A stretch of 6,565 nucleotides of DNA from an uncultured Clostridia bacterium (GTDB taxonomy: Bacteria; Bacillota; Clostridia; TANB77; CAG-508). The notes under the pieces were generated by a model. It had not been told where the DNA came from. It was given only the letters and a program-made list of their open reading frames with translations, and made no database searches. The stretch spans positions 1 through 6,565 of the forward strand of contig CATJZH010000185.1 of NCBI GenBank assembly GCA_949746285.1, written 5' to 3'. Positions 1 through 5,424 of the stretch are shown one piece after another. Position 1 is the first letter of the stretch; every line of letters begins with the position of its first letter. The translations under genes were made by a program, and so were the position numbers.

Positions 1-134
1 GGATTTGTCATAGGATCATATGTTCCTATTTTTTCAACAATTTTACCATCTCTTGGAGATCTAGAATCAGCTACTACTACATGGTAGAAAGGAGCTTTTT
101 TCTTTCCAACTCTTTGTAATCTTATTTTTACCAT
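1..134 (-). CDS. rpsP: 30S ribosomal protein S16, N-terminal part (gene runs off the left edge)
   Basis: The first 44 codons read MVKIRLQRVGKKKAPFYHVV and continue through ADSRSPRDGKIVEKIGTYDP. This is the characteristic N-terminus of bacterial ribosomal protein S16, a small-subunit protein needed for 30S assembly. The family is about 80-90 residues long, so roughly half the protein lies beyond the window. The ATG at 134-132 is preceded by a strong Shine-Dalgarno, AGGGGGTG, at about 142-149. The gene sits 100 bp downstream of ffh on the same strand, the usual Firmicute order ylxM-ffh-rpsP (normally followed by a KH-domain protein, rimM and trmD, not visible here). It may be read from the ylxM promoter, from a weak local promoter, or from both. 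Identification is by sequence recognition and is essentially certain. Confidence 0.97.
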   Translation of the reverse strand, partial: MVKIRLQRVGKKKAPFYHVVVADSRSPRDGKIVEKIGTYDPMTN

Positions 135-172
135 TATAAATTCACCCCCTGAATAATTTTTGTTTATATAAA

Positions 173-201
173 ATTATATTTAATTCTTTTTTTAACTTAA
201 A
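173..201 (-). promoter_or_regulatory. Possible weak promoter ahead of rpsP
   Basis: On the minus strand a perfect TATAAT lies at 178-173. The hexamer 17 bp upstream of it is TTTAAG (201-196), which matches only three of six positions of TTGACA. Transcription would start about 30 bp before the rpsP ATG, a sensible leader length. The region is so AT-rich that a TATAAT can arise by chance, and rpsP can be served by read-through from ffh, so this is tentative. Confidence 0.3.
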
Positions 202-221
202 TTTTAAGTTTTTTAGAATTA
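181..221. repeat. Interrupted inverted repeat between ffh and rpsP
   Basis: An inner 8-bp palindromic pair, AACTTAAA at 194-201 and TTTAAGTT at 203-210, is nested inside an outer pair, TAATTCT at 181-187 and AGAATTA at 215-221. T runs separate the two pairs. In the rpsP direction no U-tract follows the stem, so it does not look like a terminator for ffh. In the opposite direction a T run follows, but no gene points that way. It could be an RNA processing or stabilising structure between ffh and rpsP, or simply a product of base composition. Confidence 0.35.
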
Positions 222-234
222 AAAAATTTAATAA

Positions 235-1593
235 CTAATTAAAATTTGAAAAATCTTTTAAGTCATCCATATTCATATTTTTCATTAACTTTTTCATCAT
301 ACCTTTATTTGATGTCATATCTTTCATCATTTTTTGTGTTAATTCAAAAGATTTCATGAATTTATTTATTTGTTCAACTGTTGTTCCACTACCTTTTGCA
401 ATTCTAATTCTTCTACTGCCATTTAATAATTTGGGATTTCTTCTTTCTTCTTTTGTCATTGAACAAATTATTGCTTCTATTCTTACAAATTCTTTTTCAT
501 CAACTTGAACATCTTTAAGTTTATTCATTCCTGGTATAAGTTTTAATATTGATGAAAAAGATCCCATTTTTCTCATTTGCCTTAGTTGAGCTAAATAATC
601 ATCTAAATCAAAACTTTGCTTTTTCAATTTTTTTTCTAATTTTGTAGCTTCTTCTAAGTCAAATGTTTCTTCTGCTTTTTCTATAATAGAAAGTACATCT
701 CCCATTCCTAAAATTCTTGATGCCATTCTTTCTGGGTGAAATACTTCTATATCACTTAATTTTTCACCTGTTGCAGCAAATTTTATTGGTCTTCCTGTTA
801 TTTTCTTTACTGATAATGCTGCACCACCTCTTGTATCACCATCTAATTTTGTAAGTACTATTCCATCAATTCCAAGCTCTTGATTAAATGTATCTGCAAT
901 ATTCACTGCATCTTGACCTGTCATTGAATCTACTACTAATAAAATTTCATGTGGCTTTACATTTATTTTTAAATCTTTCAATTCTTGCATTAACTCTTCA
1001 TCTATCTGAAGACGTCCTGCTGTATCTATTATAATTACATCATTCAATTTTGAAATTGCAACTGATAATGCTTGTTTTGCTATTACATTAACATCTTTTG
1101 TTGTTTCATTTGTATAAACAGGAATATCTAATTGTTTTCCAACTACTTGTAATTGCTTTATAGCTGCTGGTCTATAAACATCACATGCTACTAATAATGG
1201 TTTTTTGCCTTGTTTTCTAATTATGTTGGCTAATTTTCCTGCTGTTGTTGTTTTTCCAGAACCTTGAAGTCCTACTAACATTATTATTGTTGGTGGATTT
1301 GGAGTAAAGTTTATTCTGCTTTCTTCTCCTCCAAGCAAAGCTATTAGTTCATCTTTAACTATTTTTACTACTTGTTGTCCAGGCGTAAGCGATTTTAAAA
1401 CATCTTGACCTAATGCTTTTTCTTCTATTACTTTTACAAAGTCTTTAACTATTTTATAGTTAACATCTGCCTCAAGTAATGCAAGCTTTACTTCTCTTAG
1501 CACTTCTTTCAAATCGTCTTCAGTTATTCTGGCTTTTCCTTTTAATTTTCTAGTTATTTCCTGTAGTCTAGCTGATAAACCGTCAAATGCCAT
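235..1593 (-). CDS. ffh: Signal recognition particle protein Ffh (SRP54 GTPase)
   Basis: A complete 452-residue Ffh, close to the usual 440-455. It binds the SRP RNA (4.5S/6S) and signal sequences of nascent chains, and with the receptor FtsY it targets ribosomes to the membrane. Domain order: N-terminal helical bundle (about 1-90); the GTPase G domain with P-loop GLQGSGKT (108-115), insertion-box motif DVYRPAA (138-144), DTAGR (190-194), TKLD (248-251) and ATGEK (274-278); then the methionine-rich M domain (about 325-452). The M domain contains RNA-binding residues around NGSRRIRIAKGSGTTVEQIN (391-410) and a Met-rich tail. The ATG is preceded by AGGAGG about 6 bp upstream, and the gene begins 19 bp after ylxM, so the two are one transcript. 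The stop is TAG. Two small departures from the common consensus, Ile in SRRIRIA and Cys in IICSMT, should not matter for function. Confidence 0.99.
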   Translation of the reverse strand: MAFDGLSARLQEITRKLKGKARITEDDLKEVLREVKLALLEADVNYKIVKDFVKVIEEKALGQDVLKSLTPGQQVVKIVKDELIALLGGEESRINFTPNPPTIIMLVGLQGSGKTTTAGKLANIIRKQGKKPLLVACDVYRPAAIKQLQVVGKQLDIPVYTNETTKDVNVIAKQALSVAISKLNDVIIIDTAGRLQIDEELMQELKDLKINVKPHEILLVVDSMTGQDAVNIADTFNQELGIDGIVLTKLDGDTRGGAALSVKKITGRPIKFAATGEKLSDIEVFHPERMASRILGMGDVLSIIEKAEETFDLEEATKLEKKLKKQSFDLDDYLAQLRQMRKMGSFSSILKLIPGMNKLKDVQVDEKEFVRIEAIICSMTKEERRNPKLLNGSRRIRIAKGSGTTVEQINKFMKSFELTQKMMKDMTSNKGMMKKLMKNMNMDDLKDFSNFN

Positions 1594-1612
1594 TTTATCC
1601 TCCTATTTATTC

Positions 1613-1954
1613 CTATAATAAATTTAACTTGTCTTTTATTTTTTTTATATTTTTTTGTATACTTGATATTTCTTTTTTTTCTACTTTACAAATTTCATTT
1701 TCTATTTCTTTTACTGTTTCTTCTTTTATTTTATTTTTTTTCATTATTTCTAATTTTTCTTCGTATTCAAAAAGATTATTTTCACCTTTTTTTAGATTAT
1801 CTCTAACAGCTTGCCTTGTTATATTTTCATTTTCTGCTATTTCTGATAAAGATAAATCATTATTATAGTAGTCTTCTAAAAGCTGCCTTTGTTTTTCTGT
1901 TAATAGTTTTCCATATATATCTAATAGAATACCTATTTGTACATTTTTTTCCAT
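1613..1954 (-). CDS. ylxM: YlxM family helix-turn-helix protein (SRP-associated, UPF0122)
   Basis: A complete 113-residue protein with the typical YlxM opening, MEKNVQIGILLDIYGKLLTE, followed by KQRQLLEDYYNNDLSLSEIA. A sigma-70 region-4-like helix-turn-helix spans about 34-58, and the C-terminal half (60-113) is Lys/Glu-rich and probably helical or coiled-coil. In Firmicutes and streptococci ylxM lies directly upstream of ffh, and its product has been linked to SRP function. Its exact role, whether nucleic-acid binding or modulating SRP GTPase activity, is inferred from family knowledge. The ATG has AGGAAG about 9 bp upstream. It is the first gene of the ylxM-ffh-rpsP transcript, with a promoter about 90 bp upstream and no terminator before ffh. 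The overlapping plus-strand open frames are shadows of its T-rich complement. Confidence 0.95.
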   Translation of the reverse strand: MEKNVQIGILLDIYGKLLTEKQRQLLEDYYNNDLSLSEIAENENITRQAVRDNLKKGENNLFEYEEKLEIMKKNKIKEETVKEIENEICKVEKKEISSIQKNIKKIKDKLNLL

Positions 1955-2042
1955 TACTTTTCACTTCCTACTATATTTTCTGCCATCACTACTGTACACT
2001 CTTTTGCACATACAACACATATTAAATTTGTAATGCTAATAT

Positions 2043-2071
2043 ACTTTACACTATTTTTTCTAGTTTGTCAA
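2043..2071 (-). promoter_or_regulatory. Sigma-A-type promoter for ylxM-ffh(-rpsP)
   Basis: On the minus strand a perfect -35 box TTGACA (2071-2066) is followed after exactly 17 bp by TAAAGT (2048-2043), which matches four of six positions of TATAAT. Transcription would begin near 2036, giving an untranslated leader of about 80 nt before the ylxM ATG at 1954. The site lies just after the terminator of the preceding gene, where a new transcription unit should begin. I see no structured leader or riboswitch in between. Confidence 0.6.
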
Positions 2072-2145
2072 GGCTTTTAGGTTAAATATGTATCTTTTTT
2101 TGTTATAGTATTTTCCAAATTATAAAATAAATTAATAAATTATAA

Positions 2146-2174
2146 CAAAAAGACACCTTTTGTAAGATGTCTTT
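2146..2174 (-). terminator. Intrinsic terminator after the cyclophilin-like gene
   Basis: Read as minus-strand RNA, AAAGACAUCUU (2174-2164) pairs with AAGGUGUCUUU (2159-2149). The stem is 11 bp, contains one U-G wobble, and closes a four-base ACAA loop. It runs directly into a U-rich tail, UUUUUGUUAU, that overlaps the 3' end of the stem. It begins about 10 bp after the stop codon at 2185. The wobble pairs only on the minus-strand RNA (C-A mismatch on the other strand), which supports its orientation. It separates the radA operon from the ylxM promoter. Confidence 0.85.
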
Positions 2175-2184
2175 AAAAATCACA

Positions 2185-3006
2185 TTATTGATTAGCATAT
2201 TGGCTCATTAAATTTTGCATATATTCTTCATAATTAAATGCTTCCATAGTTTCTGGCATTCCTAAATCTTGTCCGTGTGTATCAACACTAGCTGATGTTA
2301 TTACTGGATAAGTAGCAAATTGATTTATATCATCTGCTGGTTCTGATGGTGAACCTTGGCTCTCTGCATTTTCTTCAGCTGGTTTCATTTCTGCTTCATT
2401 ATAAATTTTTTCTAAAATTTCCAAACCTTCTGTTATTTTACCAAAAGCTGTATAAGCTCCATTTAAGTTTCTTGCATCATCACTCATCATTATACCTATT
2501 TGAGAATTTCCTGAATTATAACTTTGTTCTGTTAAACTTGATATATATTGTGTATAATCATCTCTTATTAGTGATATTATACCTTTTTCATGTCTTAAAG
2601 TATTTTGTTCAAAATCATTTGCAACAAATTCACCTTTTATTGAATATTCATAATCTCCTTCTGAATCAACTTCTATATCACTTGATATTAAACTTAATTT
2701 TGGCTTGTCTATTTCTCCACCTGCATTTCTTCCTACATATAAGCATATATCATCTTTTCCATATATTACTTTACTATTATAATATCCTGCTTCTATTAAT
2801 TTTATAAAATTGGCAACTGTATTTGGTGCATATTCTGGATATAATTCCATTTTTACAGTTCCATAATTTTCAATTTCAAAAGTTGCTTCTGGATGATTTA
2901 CTTCTCCAAACATTTTATTTATTGCATTATATGCAACCACTCCTATTATTAAAACTGCTATTATTGCAATAATAGTCCATACTACAAATTGTATTTTTTT
3001 ACTCAT
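2185..3006 (-). CDS. Membrane-anchored cyclophilin-type peptidyl-prolyl isomerase-like protein, divergent active site
   Basis: The product has 273 residues. Residues 1-6 are basic and 7-26 form a hydrophobic membrane segment without a lipobox cysteine, so the protein is probably anchored with its domain outside the cell. Residues about 42-202 follow the cyclophilin pattern: ATFEIENYGTVKMELYPEYA, then PNTVANFIKLIEAGYYN (61-77), LRHEKGIISLIRDD (137-150), NSQIGIMMS (167-175) and the strand AYTAFGKITEGLEILEKI (184-201). Where active cyclophilins have FHRVI, this has NSKVI, and QFF is replaced by QIG, so the catalytic Arg and a key Phe seem lost while the Gln stays. An acidic Ser/Pro/Glu linker (about 207-228) leads to a C-terminal tail. 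The ATG has GGGAGG close upstream. The gene lies 32 bp after radA and is probably co-transcribed with it. It may act as a chaperone or binding protein rather than an efficient isomerase; that is inference. Confidence 0.85.
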   Translation of the reverse strand: MSKKIQFVVWTIIAIIAVLIIGVVAYNAINKMFGEVNHPEATFEIENYGTVKMELYPEYAPNTVANFIKLIEAGYYNSKVIYGKDDICLYVGRNAGGEIDKPKLSLISSDIEVDSEGDYEYSIKGEFVANDFEQNTLRHEKGIISLIRDDYTQYISSLTEQSYNSGNSQIGIMMSDDARNLNGAYTAFGKITEGLEILEKIYNEAEMKPAEENAESQGSPSEPADDINQFATYPVITSASVDTHGQDLGMPETMEAFNYEEYMQNLMSQYANQ

Positions 3007-3038
3007 TTTTTCCTCCCTTAATCATATGTTTAATAATA

Positions 3039-4406
3039 TTATTTTAATCCTAAATATTTCATAGCATCAATAATATTCTTCGCACCTATTATATCTAATT
3101 TAAATTTTTCTTTCAATAGTTTTTTATTACTTTCTGGAATTATACAAGTTTTATATCCTAATTTTTCTGCTTCTTTTATACGTTTTTCTATCATATTAAC
3201 ACTTCTAACTTCTCCTGTTAAACCAACTTCACCTATCAAAACTACATCTTCTTTTATACTAATATTTTTAAAACTAGATGCTGCTGCTAAAATAATTCCT
3301 AGATCTAATGCAGGCTCGTTTATTTTAATTCCACCTACTAAATTTATATATACATCTTGTGAACTAAGATTCATACCAGCCCTTTTTTCTAAAACTGCCA
3401 TAAGTAATGTTAATCTATTATAGTCTATTCCACTTGCATTTCTTCTAGGCATACCAAATACAGTTGGTGTCGATAATGCTTGCAATTCCAAAACTAATGG
3501 TCTAGTTCCTTCAATACTTACTACAATTGCGGATCCTGCTGGATTCCCATCTCTTTCTGAAATTAAAAGTTGTGATGGATTTGTAATTTCAACTAATCCT
3601 TCATTTTGCATTTCAAACATTCCAATTTCATTAGTTGAACCAAATCTATTTTTAACACCTCTTAAAATTCTATAAGAAAAATATCTTTCACCTTCTAAAT
3701 ATAGCACAGTATCTACCATATGTTCTAGCACTCTTGGTCCTGCTATATTTCCATCTTTAGTAACATGTCCAATTATTATTGTAGTTATTCCAGACTGTTT
3801 ACACATTTTCATAATTCGTGCAGTAATTTCTCTTACCTGACTTACACTTCCAGCAACTGATGTAATTTCATCAGAATACATTGTTTGCACAGAATCAATT
3901 ATAACAAACTTAGCACCAGAGTTTACAAGAGCTACTTCAACATTATCTATATCTGTCTCAGCTAAAAATAATAAATTTTCATTTTTTATTCCTAGCCTAT
4001 CAGCTCTACTTTTTATTTGCTCAGCTGACTCTTCACCTGAAACATATAATATTTTTCCATCAACTTTAACATTATTACATATTTGAAGAATTAAAGTAGA
4101 TTTCCCTATACCTGGCTCACCTCCAAGTAAAGTAAGAGAACCTGTAACAAATCCTCCACCTAAAACTCTATCTAATTCTCCAACATCAGTTTTTATTCTA
4201 AAAGTTTCTTTTTTTACAACCTCATCTAATTTAATAACTTCACTTTTAAGTTTGTTTTTATCTTTAGAAGATATCTTTCCACCTGTAATAGCTTTTTCTT
4301 CAACAAAAGAATTCCATTCTCCACATGATGGACATTTTCCAAGCCATTTAGGAGAATCATATCCACAGCTATTACATACAAAAACTGTACTCGTTTTTTT
4401 TGCCAT
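3039..4406 (-). CDS. radA: DNA repair protein RadA (Sms)
   Basis: A complete 455-residue RadA, the usual length. It is a RecA-related ATPase and branch-migration helicase that acts on recombination intermediates during repair and transformation. Domains in order: an N-terminal C4 zinc finger (C11, C14, C25, C28) in CNSCGYDSPKWLGKCPSCGE; a RecA-like ATPase core with Walker A GGEPGIGKST (95-104) and Walker B VIIDS (168-172); the RadA signature KNRFG (252-256); and a C-terminal Lon-protease-like domain (about 275-455) used as a scaffold, including NLVGGIKINEPALDLGI (355-371). The ATG (4406-4404) has AAAGGAAAG about 6 bp upstream. The more common Firmicute neighbours (clpC upstream, disA downstream) are absent. 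Instead a mobile element ends 14 bp before the start codon and a cyclophilin-like gene follows. I find no convincing promoter between the element and the gene, so it may depend on read-through or on sequence within the element. Confidence 0.99.
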   Translation of the reverse strand: MAKKTSTVFVCNSCGYDSPKWLGKCPSCGEWNSFVEEKAITGGKISSKDKNKLKSEVIKLDEVVKKETFRIKTDVGELDRVLGGGFVTGSLTLLGGEPGIGKSTLILQICNNVKVDGKILYVSGEESAEQIKSRADRLGIKNENLLFLAETDIDNVEVALVNSGAKFVIIDSVQTMYSDEITSVAGSVSQVREITARIMKMCKQSGITTIIIGHVTKDGNIAGPRVLEHMVDTVLYLEGERYFSYRILRGVKNRFGSTNEIGMFEMQNEGLVEITNPSQLLISERDGNPAGSAIVVSIEGTRPLVLELQALSTPTVFGMPRRNASGIDYNRLTLLMAVLEKRAGMNLSSQDVYINLVGGIKINEPALDLGIILAAASSFKNISIKEDVVLIGEVGLTGEVRSVNMIEKRIKEAEKLGYKTCIIPESNKKLLKEKFKLDIIGAKNIIDAMKYLGLK

Positions 4407-4420
4407 TCTCTTTCCTTTCT

Positions 4421-4514
4421 ATGTCCATTTGGGGACGTTTGTTAACGGACATTTTTGTCCAATTAGGGACGTTTGTCTTTGGACATTTTCGTCCACTTTT
4501 ATACGTATGTTTAA
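4421..4514 (+). repeat. Left inverted end of the RAYT element
   Basis: From outside inward it carries ATGTCC, two tandem 34-bp REP-like units, and the innermost block ATACGTATGTTTAA, which contains the palindrome ATACGTAT. GGAC or GTCC tetramers start at 4423, 4433, 4447, 4457, 4467, 4481 and 4491. Hairpins: GGACATTTTTGTCC (4447-4460, 5-bp stem, TTTT loop) and GGACATTTTCGTCC (4481-4494, 4-bp stem). The outer edge is 14 bp from the radA start codon, directly beside its ribosome binding site. Confidence 0.85.
4432..4499 (+). repeat. Two tandem 34-bp REP-like units (left end)
   Basis: Unit 1 (4432-4465) and unit 2 (4466-4499) both begin GGGACGTTTGT. After a variable tetranucleotide each has GGACATTTT, one variable base, then GTCCA. 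They agree at 27 of 34 positions. Differences fall in the linkers and in one loop base; no GGAC or GTCC is affected. Confidence 0.8.
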
Positions 4515-4525
4515 TATCTAAAATT

Positions 4526-5290
4526 TTATGCTCTTTCTATAATTTTTCTATTTATATTTAATATTCTGGAAATTTGACTTTTGGAAATTCCATTTAACTT
4601 TTTTATTGATTTTATATATTTATTTCTTATTTCTACATTAAATTTACAAATTTCTTCTAAATCTAATATATCTAATTCCTTTTTTATAATTTCAGTTGCT
4701 TCAATATCGGTAAATTTATTTATAAATTCATATTCTAATTTGTCTATATAATTTTCAACACAAGTTAAATTGAATTCTTTGAACTTTTTTCTTGAAATAA
4801 ATAATTCTTTATCAAACAAATTTAAAACTTTTTCGCAATTTATCAATTCTGAATTTTCAAAATACTCTTTAAAACTACTCCATTTGTAATCTTCTGTCAA
4901 GCATTTTTTTGCATTTTCTGGATTTCTATGTACATATCTAATAACATTTAAAAAATATTGCTGACTTTCTACACATTTACTATTATATCTATTTTGAAAT
5001 AAGTGTCCAACTCTATCGTATTTTTTATTAAAATATAAAGCATAACTAATTCCAATACTTTTTATTATATTTGGAATTTTATTATCATAGTCATCAATAA
5101 TTAAATGGATATGATTATCCATAAGGCAATATGCATAAATTGTATAATTATATTTTTCTTTTGAATTTTTTAATGTTTTTAAGAATTTTTTTCTATCAAT
5201 ATCATCGAAAAATATTCTTTCTTTATTGATACCACGTAGCATTACATGATATATATTTGTTTTACTAAGTAATCTAAAATGTCTAGGCAC
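4526..5290 (-). CDS. REP-associated IS200-like tyrosine transposase (RAYT, Y1_Tnp)
   Basis: With the GTG start at 5290-5288 the product has 254 residues and begins MPRHFRLLSKTNIYHVMLRG, the typical RAYT opening. The longer open frame from ATG 5314 adds eight residues, but only the GTG has a good Shine-Dalgarno at the right distance. The HUH metal-binding pair is in MDNHIHLII (H60 and H62). The likely nucleophile is Tyr119 in RYVHRNP, which follows GHLFQNRYNSK, a motif typical of RAYTs. The C-terminal segment NGISKSQISRILNINRKIIE (about 233-252) looks like a helix-turn-helix, common in Firmicute RAYTs and possibly used for recognising the repeats. RAYTs nick and join single-stranded REP DNA. 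The frame is intact. No clear promoter is seen inside the element, so expression may depend on read-through from the GH15 gene. Family assignment is firm; activity is not shown. Confidence 0.92.
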   Translation of the reverse strand: MPRHFRLLSKTNIYHVMLRGINKERIFFDDIDRKKFLKTLKNSKEKYNYTIYAYCLMDNHIHLIIDDYDNKIPNIIKSIGISYALYFNKKYDRVGHLFQNRYNSKCVESQQYFLNVIRYVHRNPENAKKCLTEDYKWSSFKEYFENSELINCEKVLNLFDKELFISRKKFKEFNLTCVENYIDKLEYEFINKFTDIEATEIIKKELDILDLEEICKFNVEIRNKYIKSIKKLNGISKSQISRILNINRKIIERA

Positions 5291-5297
5291 TTTTGCT

Positions 5298-5304
5298 CTC
5301 CTTT
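5298..5304 (-). promoter_or_regulatory. Ribosome binding site that fixes the RAYT start at GTG 5290
   Basis: The minus strand reads AAAGGAG at 5304-5298, seven bases before GTG (5290-5288). The upstream in-frame ATG at 5314 has no comparable site; only AGGGGCAC lies before it, with poor match and spacing. The protein from the GTG starts MPRHFR, as family members do, so the SD lies inside the longer open frame. Confidence 0.8.
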
Positions 5305-5315
5305 CTTTTAGCATA

Positions 5316-5332
5316 AATTAGTGCCCCTAATT
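5316..5332. repeat. Short inverted repeat just upstream of the RAYT gene
   Basis: AATTAG (5316-5321) and CTAATT (5327-5332) form a perfect 6-bp pair around TGCCC. It overlaps the inner edge of the right inverted end by two bases and sits about 12 bp before the transposase Shine-Dalgarno. It could be an operator or a leader hairpin controlling the transposase. No matching copy is seen inside the left end. Confidence 0.4.
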
Positions 5333-5424
5333 AAACATACGTATTTTTTTGGACATTTTTGTCCAAAAACTAGCGTCCCCCAATGGACAAAAATGTCCAT
5401 TAACAAACGTCCCCTAAAGGACAT
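5331..5424 (-). repeat. Right inverted end of the RAYT element
   Basis: This is the inverted counterpart of 4421-4514. Read on the minus strand it has ATGTCC, two 34-bp units (5413-5380 and 5379-5346) and ATACGTATGTTTAA in the same order and spacing. Its hairpins are 5385-5398 (GGACAAAAATGTCC on the plus strand) and 5351-5364. The second extends into a perfect 10-bp stem over 5346-5369, because five T and five A residues flank it. The outer part overlaps the end of the GH15 gene and supplies its TAG stop at 5416-5414. No U-tract follows either hairpin in the direction of transcription, so neither looks like an intrinsic terminator. Confidence 0.85.

Larger units (their letters stand above)
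4421..5424 (-). mobile_element. RAYT/REP-type element: one Y1 transposase between 94-bp hairpin-bearing inverted ends
   Basis: About 1,004 bp bounded by inverted ends at 4421-4514 and 5331-5424, which align without gaps at 75 of 94 positions. The only gene inside is an IS200-like tyrosine transposase of the RAYT type. RAYTs are known to act on REP sequences, which are short palindromic repeats with stem-loops, and the GGAC...GTCC hairpins in both ends fit that role. No target-site duplication is visible outside the ends, as expected for Y1 enzymes, which transpose single-stranded DNA. The boundaries are set by where the similarity stops (outermost shared bases ATGTCC). The true cleavage sites could lie slightly inside or outside. 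Whether it is still mobile is unknown, but the transposase reads intact. Confidence 0.8.

Noticed and set aside
1587..2025. Plus-strand open frames opposite ylxM and its upstream region
   Set aside because: They are Phe/Leu/Ser/Tyr-rich translations of the T-rich complement of ylxM and of non-coding DNA, with no ribosome binding site or recognisable domain.
1955..2036. Possible riboswitch or small RNA (for example SRP RNA) in the ylxM leader
   Set aside because: Only about 80 nt with no GC-rich stem and no SRP RNA tetraloop or Alu motif that I can recognise.
2346..2807. 153-codon plus-strand open frame inside the cyclophilin-like gene
   Set aside because: A Leu/His/Tyr-rich composition shadow of a well-supported minus-strand gene.
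4421..4514. Left-end repeats as a CRISPR array
   Set aside because: The 34-bp units are directly adjacent without unique spacers, are internally palindromic, recur inverted at the other side of a transposase, and no cas gene is present.
4252..4521. 89-codon plus-strand open frame across the radA start and the left end of the element
   Set aside because: It overlaps the conserved RadA zinc finger and the hairpin repeats, and has no family resemblance.
4498..4526. TATAAA at 4503-4498 as a -10 box for radA
   Set aside because: The position 17 bp upstream reads AAATTT, not a -35 box, and neighbouring spacings are no better.
5346..5369. The 10-bp hairpin as a transcription terminator for GH15
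   Set aside because: In the direction of transcription it is followed by an A run and then ATACG, not a U-tract.
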